64,000 nucleotides of DNA from Harmothoe impar (taxonomy: Eukaryota > Annelida > Polychaeta > Phyllodocida > Polynoidae). This document shows positions 23,586 to 31,815 of the stretch, piece after piece. The notes beneath the pieces are model-generated. The model did not search any database. It was not told the origin of the DNA and saw nothing but the letters and a program-made list of their open reading frames with translations. The stretch spans positions 78,144,610 to 78,208,609 of the forward strand of contig OX381707.1 of assembly GCA_947462335.1 (NCBI GenBank), given 5' to 3'. Position 1 is the stretch's first letter, and every line of letters begins with the position of its first letter. The translations under genes and the position numbers were made by a program.

Positions 23586-24506
23586 AGAATGTAGGAAGGG
23601 TTGGTTTTATAATAATAATACCTCTTGGATACATTATATACCACGTATATCTATTTATCAACAAGTAACATTTCTACTCATAGTAACAACAGGCATACAT
23701 ACATGAACAACCAGGTTAACATGTATATAACAGTTTATATCAACAATATAGTCTTTGGTATCAAACCATAGTCCCGTAGGCACATGATATAAAAACTGTC
23801 CAACTGATAGTCCTAGACTAGTATCAGTTAAAAGTAAAGGCACCAAATAACCACCTTGGAAACTCAACACATCACCTACTACATTCAGCAATGGTGCGAA
23901 TCCGTGTGGAGTTAGTGTCCTTATATATAAATAATAGAACTATAATAGCTCTCACTTCCTTTGGCGAAGAAAAGTTTTATAATTGGAACTATAGCAGTTC
24001 CCACTTCCTTTGGCGTAGAAAAGTTTATATATAAAAATCCATAGTAGCGTATCCTAAATAAGGTGGGATAGATCGTCATCCTTATTAGGGGCGGTACTCC
24101 AGTACCTAGCAGTTTATGGTGGTAGAGATGGATAGAGTCCAGTACCGGTATAGTACTTCCATCTCTTGTGAAATATAAATATAAAAAGGTAGGTCCGTGC
24201 CTCCCTATAAATAATTATCACAGGAGGATGATCCATATAATAGTTCATAGGTCACAATAGTAGAATGTGACCACAGGATCAGGAGCCCTGGACAGTAGTA
24301 GAGCACCGACGGTTGTGGCTTAGTAGTAAACCACGGTTGAAGACATCAGGCTGCTTCCAGTGTGGTGGCAGTAGAGACTAGGCTAAGTCACGACAGCACC
24401 GTCGGTCTGCTTTGGTTGTCCAGGGGCGTGTAGCTGCGTCGATGGTTTAGTTTTACCTCCGAGGGGCGGAACAGTGCACCCCAGAGGGCCTGACAGGGGA
24501 CCATCC
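23586..24506 (-). other. Noncoding 3' region of the Gypsy element
   Basis: No coding frame. It includes two direct copies of a 25-bp segment around CACTTCCTTTGGCG (about 23955 and 24001), followed by AGAAAAGTTT, and several GGTACC/CGACGG-type short repeats. Between ORF4 and the polypurine tract. Confidence 0.5.
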
Positions 24507-24902
24507 TTAGGTGTCCATAGGGACACCGCCGGATGGCTTTCCTTCCCCATCAGGACTTCCTCCAGGAGGGGCCTCCGTGGTGTAAACCACAGCAGCCTCC
24601 ACCTGGAGAGGAAGGGCTCCACCTGGGGCTACCGAGAGGGTACTCGGCGCCGCAGTAGGCTCCCCGCCACTGACCACCCGGGTAGATTGTGCCATGAAAG
24701 AGAATGGCATCTCATACCTAGGTGGGTGTACTGACAGTACCGGGGTCACAGGAGGAGCAGGCCTTGCGGCAAGCCCCAACCTGGACTGGAGATCTGGAAA
24801 ACCAGTTCTCTCCCACTCTGTCAGCTTTAGCCCGAACTGTCGGAAGAACTTGGCGTCACAAGTTGTCAACCTTGATTCAAGCTGATCGATCGTAGAGGGC
24901 AT
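24507..24902 (-). CDS. ORF4: small Pro/Gly/Ala-rich protein overlapping the end of ORF3
   Basis: 131 aa from an ATG inside the last codons of ORF3; the two overlap by 26 nt in different frames. The N-terminal 45 residues are mixed (MPSTIDQLESRL, KFFRQFGLKLTEWERTG); the rest is Pro/Gly/Ala/Thr-rich. It could be translated by reinitiation after ORF3. The same frame is also open upstream inside ORF3. Function unknown; it may be non-coding. Confidence 0.4.
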   Translation of the reverse strand: MPSTIDQLESRLTTCDAKFFRQFGLKLTEWERTGFPDLQSRLGLAARPAPPVTPVLSVHPPRYEMPFSFMAQSTRVVSGGEPTAAPSTLSVAPGGALPLQVEAAVVYTTEAPPGGSPDGEGKPSGGVPMDT

Positions 24903-26910
24903 GATCTTGATCCAGATTAGCCTCACGCTCGGCAAGGACTCTGGTGCTTTCAGCAACCCAAGCTTTCCCTTCCCGGATAGCCTGTTCTCTGAGCAACTTG
25001 TACTGCTCAAAGTAGGACTTCTCCAAGAAAGAAACCTGAAACTGGAGTAGCTTACTTGCGTTTTCAGCCATCTTAGCCCTGTAGCACTCAAATCCGGGGA
25101 CTAGAGTGTCAGAGAATCCTGTGTCATAAGCAGGACCGTCTCCAGGCAACACAGGTAACCCTGCTAGCCCTTCGTCAACAGCCCTGTGCTCAGGTACTGG
25201 AGTCACCTCGTCATCCCTTGCGGGGTCAGAGGTTGCTCCGTGCTGGGGTGGAGCAGTCGGCTGGGCTGACGCCCCATCCGGCTGTTGTACCTCTACCTGT
25301 TCAGCGTCACTGACAGGTGAGACACTCTCCTGTGGGGCTGAAGCTTTCTTTTGCTTCTGGCTCCACTTGTACTGCTTGACATAGTCAGCAGCGACCTGAC
25401 CCGCCTGCTCGTCACCCAAAGAGTTCTGAACAATAGCCAGTGCATTACCCAGTCTCTGTCTCTCCTGCATGGGCAGTTGATCAGCAACCGGGGGCAATGC
25501 AACCGAAGATACCGTGACGGTACCGACGGTTTGGCTACGGTCGACCTCAGATGTTACCGTGGCGGTGGCGACACGTTTCTTCGCAGGTTCACTGCGGGAA
25601 CCGTCACGCCCACCTTTGGTATCATCTTTGGATGACTGGCGGCCCCTTTTCAGATCTTTCTTCTTAGGAGGGGTATCCTTTCTGACAGTGGGCATCGGAG
25701 TTTCTGTATCTGGCCCGAGATCGGTTTGTTCGCACTTGGCGCCCTTACACAATCTCTCCCAGTCAGCCTCCGAGAGGTAATTCCACTGTTTAAGTTTGTT
25801 GGTTCGCCACTTAAACTGTAGATTCCCTACACGTTTGTGGCACCCCCAAACCTTCAGTGCAGCCTCAACTCCACGACTAATAGTGCGCTTGTGCACGCCC
25901 TTATTGTCGCAAAGATGCCTTACCAAACCAGCCCTCCGTTGGCAACGGAATAGTTCCCCGTCACTGTACTCAGGGCAGGAAGTAGAAGTACTCCCACTCA
26001 CACAGTACAAGTAGGGACGCACATTCATGTGCTTCTCTACCAAATGACGGGCAAACTTGAACAGGTTTGGCCACCGTTTTGCGGCTGTCGAAGCCCCTTT
26101 CAGGCGCTGACAGCGAACGTACGGGCAGGGATCCCCTGGCACGTAGTTCTTCCAAGCATATTTCAGCTTGGGGCGGCATGACCTGTGGATGTTAGGTTTA
26201 TTCCCTTCCAACACTGCCCTGAGGTACACGAGGTACCAGTCAATGGGGTGGGAATCACCTGTCAACCAGTCTTCGTCATCCGAACCATCGGTCGTGTGAG
26301 GTGCAGGAAGAGCCATTTTGCCATTTTCCTGAACTAAGTCAGAAAGGCTCAGGTTCTTCCGGTCATCATCACGGAGACACAGGTTCAGACGAACATGCGC
26401 TGCCTTGGCGCGGAGGCGGCGATTGGCTCTGCTCTCTGCGACAGACCATCCCTCGGCTTCCGCCTTGGACAGTCTATCAGCAACAGCTTTGAGCCTATCT
26501 GCCTCAGTCGGTGCGACCTCTTCGGTAGCAGGAGTTTCAGGGGAAGATGCAATCCTCCTCTTACGCTTCCGCTTCCGTTTGGTCTTGACACGAACCGTGG
26601 ACCCATCTGATGAATCACCATCAGGGACCGTCGGTTCTTGTGTCACTACACCGGCGGGTTTCGGAGAAGATCCCCCAGCGGGGTTCTCCTCCTGGTTGGT
26701 ATTACTACCACCCAGACCAGGTTCTGTTTTCGGAACAACATCACCCGACCCCTCAGGGTTAGGTTCCGCTGGTACCGAAGCCGAGCCTTGACCGACGGTT
26801 GGAGCACCGGTAGTGTCCATTTCCGTGTCAGACTCGAGAACTCGGTCTTCCCCGTCGGAGGCCTCAGCCTTCTCCGGGGCCGTGCATTTGCCATCTACAC
26901 GGGCTGCCAT
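24877..26910 (-). CDS. ORF3: basic zinc-finger-like accessory protein of the Gypsy element
   Basis: 677 aa lying where other elements carry env, but it has no signal peptide or membrane segment. An acidic Ser/Pro-rich N-terminus is followed by a strong nuclear signal at 109-119 (KTKRKRKRKRR). A C-x4-C...H-x4-H arrangement lies at C262/C267/H289/H294, and a second Cys/His cluster at C303, C312, C323, H332 and H340. A second basic Lys/Arg stretch lies near 410-450. The C-terminal 70 residues look coiled-coil-forming. This suggests a nuclear nucleic-acid-binding protein. I do not recognise the family. It is probably made from its own transcript. Confidence 0.8.
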   Translation of the reverse strand: MAARVDGKCTAPEKAEASDGEDRVLESDTEMDTTGAPTVGQGSASVPAEPNPEGSGDVVPKTEPGLGGSNTNQEENPAGGSSPKPAGVVTQEPTVPDGDSSDGSTVRVKTKRKRKRKRRIASSPETPATEEVAPTEADRLKAVADRLSKAEAEGWSVAESRANRRLRAKAAHVRLNLCLRDDDRKNLSLSDLVQENGKMALPAPHTTDGSDDEDWLTGDSHPIDWYLVYLRAVLEGNKPNIHRSCRPKLKYAWKNYVPGDPCPYVRCQRLKGASTAAKRWPNLFKFARHLVEKHMNVRPYLYCVSGSTSTSCPEYSDGELFRCQRRAGLVRHLCDNKGVHKRTISRGVEAALKVWGCHKRVGNLQFKWRTNKLKQWNYLSEADWERLCKGAKCEQTDLGPDTETPMPTVRKDTPPKKKDLKRGRQSSKDDTKGGRDGSRSEPAKKRVATATVTSEVDRSQTVGTVTVSSVALPPVADQLPMQERQRLGNALAIVQNSLGDEQAGQVAADYVKQYKWSQKQKKASAPQESVSPVSDAEQVEVQQPDGASAQPTAPPQHGATSDPARDDEVTPVPEHRAVDEGLAGLPVLPGDGPAYDTGFSDTLVPGFECYRAKMAENASKLLQFQVSFLEKSYFEQYKLLREQAIREGKAWVAESTRVLAEREANLDQDHALYDRSA

Positions 26911-27592
26911 ACTGTTAGCTCAGGCGTAGGTGAACCTCACGGTTCACTCACCCGAGCATTTAGTAGCACAGCAAGTAAACAATAGTGTAGGTACTGCCGG
27001 GCAGACCTAGGCACCACTGATCAACACGCTACCCTACGGGCAAACGTGTTGATCTGAAGAAGCCTGGCTGCCTGTGGGGCTTATATACCCCACCCGTCCC
27101 CCGTGACCCCGCCCCTTGACCGGCTTCTCAGCCAATCAGGGGTCGCGTCTCGAAGACGCGCCGAGGTGACCCAATTTCTCACGGCTCATTTGGCGGGAGA
27201 AATCGATCAGGTGACGCGGGCAGCGCCCTTCCCACGCCTGGCATATCCGACGGTGGGAACTCTCACTGTTGTTTACAATTTTCGTGGCGGAGCCACCGGA
27301 AAACCCGGGAATGATATACCGGCATTAGAGGATATACACAGCAGCGTGTTACTAAGCAATATGTGGTCAAAACTAATCCCATACTTAGAACTAATCGGCA
27401 AAGCCAGCCACCCGCCCTGAACACGTGCTTTTCTACCTCCAACGGATAACCACACCGGATAACCCGTCTCTTCTCGTTGTGTTTTGGTGATCGAGTACCG
27501 GGCCAATGACCACCGGCCCAGTACGGAACTGTCCATGGAAATTTAATCAAGCCAGCAGCTAAATGTCGTCAACAAGGTAAGAAAAAAAATGT
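26911..27592 (-). other. Pol-ORF3 intergenic segment of the Gypsy element
   Basis: CpG-rich and without a coding frame of its own. It contains the promoter-like block at 27080-27137, a GCGTCT/AGACGC hairpin (27146-27160), and an inverted repeat near the predicted start site, GATCAACACG (27019-27028) with CGTGTTGATC (27045-27054). Confidence 0.6.
27080..27137 (-). promoter_or_regulatory. Internal RNA polymerase II promoter for ORF3/ORF4
   Basis: On the element's strand, in order: an inverted CCAAT box (ATTGG, 27132-27136), a GC box GGGGCGGGG (27107-27115) and a TATA box TATATAAG (27080-27087). The spacing matches a standard TATA promoter with a start near 27050, about 140 bases upstream of the ORF3 ATG. 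The start would fall on the 10-bp inverted repeat 27019-27054. Confidence 0.65.
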
Positions 27593-30500
27593 TTACACAA
27601 TTCTATCTCGCTCTCTGACACGTGTGCTCCTCCGTAGACCTTGTACCGGTATGTCCAGCAATGATGACACCGGAGGTATCACCTTGCTTTGTTTACCGGT
27701 GCCTACGGTTAGTCCTTTACGCACAGCTGACCCTTTTTTACGAGGCCTACCGCGCTTGGGCTTGGTAACACACGACTGTGGTTCAATCGGTAATTTCCTA
27801 GGACGACCCCTTCGGCGCGCTACCGTCGGTACCGACGGTATGACCGTTGGTCCTGCCTTCTGTATCTTCGGTAGCGTAGGGTCGGTTGGTGCTGGTACTC
27901 GACCAGCACCGAGGGAATCTTCACCGTCATCTATATATGGAACTCCATACCAAGGTCGGAGTCTAGCCACATGTGATTTAGTGAGAGTCCCTTTTTGCAA
28001 CCGTATTACTACAGTAGTTTCACTCACCACCATAGTAACCGTATGCGGACCATCCCAGGAGTACAGGGTCTTGACTTTGGAATTTGGTGTGCTAAATCTC
28101 GCGACCTTATCCCCCACCTTGAATTGGCGGAGTTTAAGGCCCGTGTCATAGCCCACCTTCTGCAAACTAGCAGATTTTTCCAAGTTGTCCCTTACTACTC
28201 CATAGGACTCGCGTAATGATTGTCGAAGTGATTCAACAAACATCACTGTGCAGGGTTGCTCGAGCTGGTGCCCCTGCACTCCATAGACCATGTCACTAGG
28301 CATGACTATGTCTTCACCCATTACGAGCATATTAGGCGTACAGCCCGTCGACGCATGTTCGGTAGCATTGTAAGCATGGGAGATATAGCGAGCGTGCTCA
28401 TCCCAATCATCCCGGTGCTCATTAACCATTGTCGTGAGACACTGGATCAACGTCCGATTGAAACGTTCCACCATACCATCCGATTGAGGTCGGTAGGGGT
28501 TCGTATGCGTCTTGCAGATGTGTATTTTACTACACAGTTCTGCCCACAGTCGAGATTCAAACTCACGACCCTGGTCGGAGTGAAGCATTAAAGGACCTCC
28601 CCACGTGAGGATCCAATTCTCGAAAAGTGCTTCTGCGCAGGTAACAGCTGTATGATTTACCAACGGATATACTTGGACATACTTGGTATAGTAGTCCTGT
28701 ACCACCATCATACAGGTATTCCCACGGGGGGTCGTGTTGAAACCACTAATGATATCAACAGCGATCCGGGCAAACCGAACACCGAATAGCTCTTGACTTA
28801 GAGGTAGTTTACCGATACCAGGTCCAGGCTTTGATAAACAGCATTGGGGACATTGTTTCACCCAACGCCGTATGTCCAAAGTCATACCAGGCCAGTAATA
28901 TCTACTCTTAATCTTTGCCTCAGTCCGTTGTCTGCCAAAGTGTGCTGAAGTTCGGTGGCCATGACAGTAATTGAGCAACTGTAGTCTGAGTGACAAAGGC
29001 ACTACAGACTGAGCTGCTCTCTTCCTGCCAGGTTGCACCGTCCAGCGGCACAATACACTGTTCCGTATAAAAAGATTATCCCACTGAGCTAACAGTTGTC
29101 TAACTTCTTTACATTCCAGCGAAAGTGCGGGGCGAACAGGCTTGGACAGGCCCAACAACTTCAAGGAGTACACCCTCGAAATAGCCGGATCCGCAAGCTG
29201 CTCATCCTTCAAGTGATTTAACGTCCAGTTAGGAACTTTCGCACCCACAGACGCAATCACTGCATTGTGAGACCCACAGTCTCGGCAGTCTACACGGTGA
29301 CAGTTCCGGATAGGATAGCGGGACAGGCTGTCCGCATTCACATGATCTACTCCACTCCTGTGTATGATATGCTCATTCGTCATGCCAAACTCAGAGAGGT
29401 GGTTCAACCATCTACCCATCATCCCCTCAGCGTCCTTGAAGTTAAGGAGCCACTGCAGAGATGAATGATCCGTCCGTACGAGATAATTCCCACCATATAG
29501 GAAATGTCTGTACTTTTTTGTGTAAACCACCACTGCCAAGAGTTCACGCTTGGTTGTGCAGTAGTTACGTTGTGTTTTGCTTAAACTGTTGGACGAAAAT
29601 GCCAGCGGCACTTCTCGCCCATCCTGGATCTGCGACAAGGCAGCACCAATACTTGTATTAGAAGCATCAGTGTCCAAGATGAACTTACCAACAGGTGCAG
29701 GGTAGTGCAAAACAGGTGTTTCTAAGAAGAGTCTCTTTAACTCACTGAAAGACTGTTCTGCGGCTGGAGACCAGACTATCTTAGCCTTAGCCTTCTTCTC
29801 TCCAATCATCAGCTCTTGTAAGGGAGCTGCGACTCTCGAGAATCCAGGTATAAAATCTCTGTAGTATGAACAAAACCCGATGAAAGAGCGTATCTCCTTC
29901 GTGTCCATCGGACGAGGCCAGTTCTGTACCACTTCGATCTTATGAGGATCAGCCATGATGCCATGTTCAGAAACAATTCTACCTAGGTATTCAACTGACT
30001 TCCTAAAAAGCTTGCACTTTGAAGGTTTCAATTTCAGACCATATGATAAGATGCGTTTCAGCACAGCTTGGAGGTTCTGTAGAGTTTCCTCCACAGAACC
30101 ACCGAAGACGATGATGTCGTCCAAGTATACTAGGCACTTCTTCCAAAGTAAACCCCGTAACATGGTTTCCATCATTGCCTCGAAGGTTGCCGGGGCATTG
30201 CATAGCCCAAATGGCATGACGTTGAACTCAAATAGTCCCATATGGGTAGAAAATGCAGTTTTTTCTCGGTCCCGGGGGTCCATGCCGATCTGCCAATAAC
30301 CAGATTGTAAATCTAGTGTACAGAACCATTTCGCCCCACCCAGAGATTCCACACATTCATCTATCCGAGGTAGAGGATATGCATTCTTCCTAGTGAGTCC
30401 GTTCAACTTCCTATAGTCGATGCAAAATCGACAGGAACCATCCTTTTTGGTGACCATCACCACAGGACTTGACCATGGACTCTCACTAGGTTGAATCACA

Positions 30501-31732
30501 TCTTCATCCAACATCTTTTCTACCTCAGCCTCCATAGCACTTTTTTTAGCCATGGGTAACCGACGGTAGGGGATTCTACTGGGAAGCGCGTCCCCAGTGT
30601 CAACCCGGTGTTGTACCGTATTGGTACGCCCTAGAGGATCTCCTGGTTGCGCAAAGGCGTCAGATAACTCTGACAGCTCATGCGCCACCATTTCGCTCTC
30701 TAGGGTTGTGAGGTGTGATTCACACAACAGAGACCTTACATGTTTCGGTAGGTTGGATTTAGCTAGAGCCTCTTCGTGGGAAGAGTCTCCCGCCACCACA
30801 CCTACTTCCACAAAGTCCGTAGTTAGTGAGTCTACCCCATATGCTCGCGTAGTATTACCAATAGGCGTCCCTTTTCGTAGAGTGATTTCTCTACTACTCG
30901 AGTTACAAATTGGTATCACCCCCCAACGAGCGTTGGCCAGGTAAGTATGATAGCCAGCAAGACCTAACTCAGAGAGCTTTTGATCTTCTGGTTCAAACAT
31001 TCCCGGCCTTTTGGCCTGCACTCCCACGCAGCTGACTAGGACATCAGATACATGTCCTGCTGCCAACTTTGTGTCTTGTGCCACTGACGCCACAGACGAA
31101 CCATTCCTTAAAACGCACTGTACAGATTGTTTATAAGGATGTTTAATCTGAAGTCGGCCTGTTGCGGTGTTCATTGCTACCCCGTAAAGAGCAGCAAAGT
31201 CCATCCCCAGTATGCCATCATCAGTGATGTCGGTGATGGTTGGACATATCCAGTATGTCTTGCCATCGACCAACATAGGTTTTACAGTTCTGCCATAAGT
31301 CTGCATACTATCTCCCGTAGCAGTCCGAGCCTTTACTCCCAGTAGCGGAGCTTCGGGCTGGTTGCAAAGACGGGCCATGAATCTTCGATCGACCAAGGTG
31401 TGAGATGCACCCGTGTCGACCAAAAATTCACCACGCGTCCCAGAAATAACCAGACTCAGGTACCAACGCTGTCCCCGTAAAGGGACACACTCAGAGGTCA
31501 GCATCGGGCTTCCCCCTCCATCCATAGCAACCCCTTTTGTCAGGAGATAATCCCAACACGGGTCGCTCGGGGAGTCTTGAATCACACTGCTCTGGGCAAT
31601 TGATTCCAACCAAGACTCCTCTAAGCCAGCGACTACAGAATCCTCCGGATTCCGTTCGTCCTTGCCAGCCCCGCCTTGCCAGACGCTTACAGGTTGTACA
31701 GACCCTTCTGCCTCTGCGCGGCCTTGGTTCAT
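27593..31732 (-). CDS. pol: Pol polyprotein: protease, reverse transcriptase, RNase H, integrase
   Basis: 1379 aa from the first ATG; the frame is also open upstream to the gag stop, so a -1 frameshift product would be about 28 residues longer. Aspartic protease DTGAS at 106-110. RT with LDLQSGYW (about 473-480), MPFGLCNAP (506-514) and the catalytic YLDD at 536-539. RNase H follows (DTDAS; TDHSSLQWL). The integrase has an HHCC zinc motif (GHRTSAHFG ... CPQC), core Asp (VDI), Asp (HSDQGREF) and Glu (VERFNRTL). A GPF/Y-like GPHTV segment comes next. The tail carries two AT-hook motifs (RRGRPRKL and KRGRPRKK). No stop or frameshift is seen. Confidence 0.97.
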   Translation of the reverse strand: MNQGRAEAEGSVQPVSVWQGGAGKDERNPEDSVVAGLEESWLESIAQSSVIQDSPSDPCWDYLLTKGVAMDGGGSPMLTSECVPLRGQRWYLSLVISGTRGEFLVDTGASHTLVDRRFMARLCNQPEAPLLGVKARTATGDSMQTYGRTVKPMLVDGKTYWICPTITDITDDGILGMDFAALYGVAMNTATGRLQIKHPYKQSVQCVLRNGSSVASVAQDTKLAAGHVSDVLVSCVGVQAKRPGMFEPEDQKLSELGLAGYHTYLANARWGVIPICNSSSREITLRKGTPIGNTTRAYGVDSLTTDFVEVGVVAGDSSHEEALAKSNLPKHVRSLLCESHLTTLESEMVAHELSELSDAFAQPGDPLGRTNTVQHRVDTGDALPSRIPYRRLPMAKKSAMEAEVEKMLDEDVIQPSESPWSSPVVMVTKKDGSCRFCIDYRKLNGLTRKNAYPLPRIDECVESLGGAKWFCTLDLQSGYWQIGMDPRDREKTAFSTHMGLFEFNVMPFGLCNAPATFEAMMETMLRGLLWKKCLVYLDDIIVFGGSVEETLQNLQAVLKRILSYGLKLKPSKCKLFRKSVEYLGRIVSEHGIMADPHKIEVVQNWPRPMDTKEIRSFIGFCSYYRDFIPGFSRVAAPLQELMIGEKKAKAKIVWSPAAEQSFSELKRLFLETPVLHYPAPVGKFILDTDASNTSIGAALSQIQDGREVPLAFSSNSLSKTQRNYCTTKRELLAVVVYTKKYRHFLYGGNYLVRTDHSSLQWLLNFKDAEGMMGRWLNHLSEFGMTNEHIIHRSGVDHVNADSLSRYPIRNCHRVDCRDCGSHNAVIASVGAKVPNWTLNHLKDEQLADPAISRVYSLKLLGLSKPVRPALSLECKEVRQLLAQWDNLFIRNSVLCRWTVQPGRKRAAQSVVPLSLRLQLLNYCHGHRTSAHFGRQRTEAKIKSRYYWPGMTLDIRRWVKQCPQCCLSKPGPGIGKLPLSQELFGVRFARIAVDIISGFNTTPRGNTCMMVVQDYYTKYVQVYPLVNHTAVTCAEALFENWILTWGGPLMLHSDQGREFESRLWAELCSKIHICKTHTNPYRPQSDGMVERFNRTLIQCLTTMVNEHRDDWDEHARYISHAYNATEHASTGCTPNMLVMGEDIVMPSDMVYGVQGHQLEQPCTVMFVESLRQSLRESYGVVRDNLEKSASLQKVGYDTGLKLRQFKVGDKVARFSTPNSKVKTLYSWDGPHTVTMVVSETTVVIRLQKGTLTKSHVARLRPWYGVPYIDDGEDSLGAGRVPAPTDPTLPKIQKAGPTVIPSVPTVARRRGRPRKLPIEPQSCVTKPKRGRPRKKGSAVRKGLTVGTGKQSKVIPPVSSLLDIPVQGLRRSTRVRERDRIV

Positions 31733-31815
31733 GGAAGAGTTAACACCGTCTACTAATCCCTTACAGGCATGGCTAACTGTGGGGGCGCCATCCTTGCCAA
31801 GAGGATGGGCCCCAT

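Noticed and set aside
26638..26985. + strand 115-codon ORF at the start of ORF3
   Set aside because: Antisense to the CpG-rich ORF3 start, with no features.
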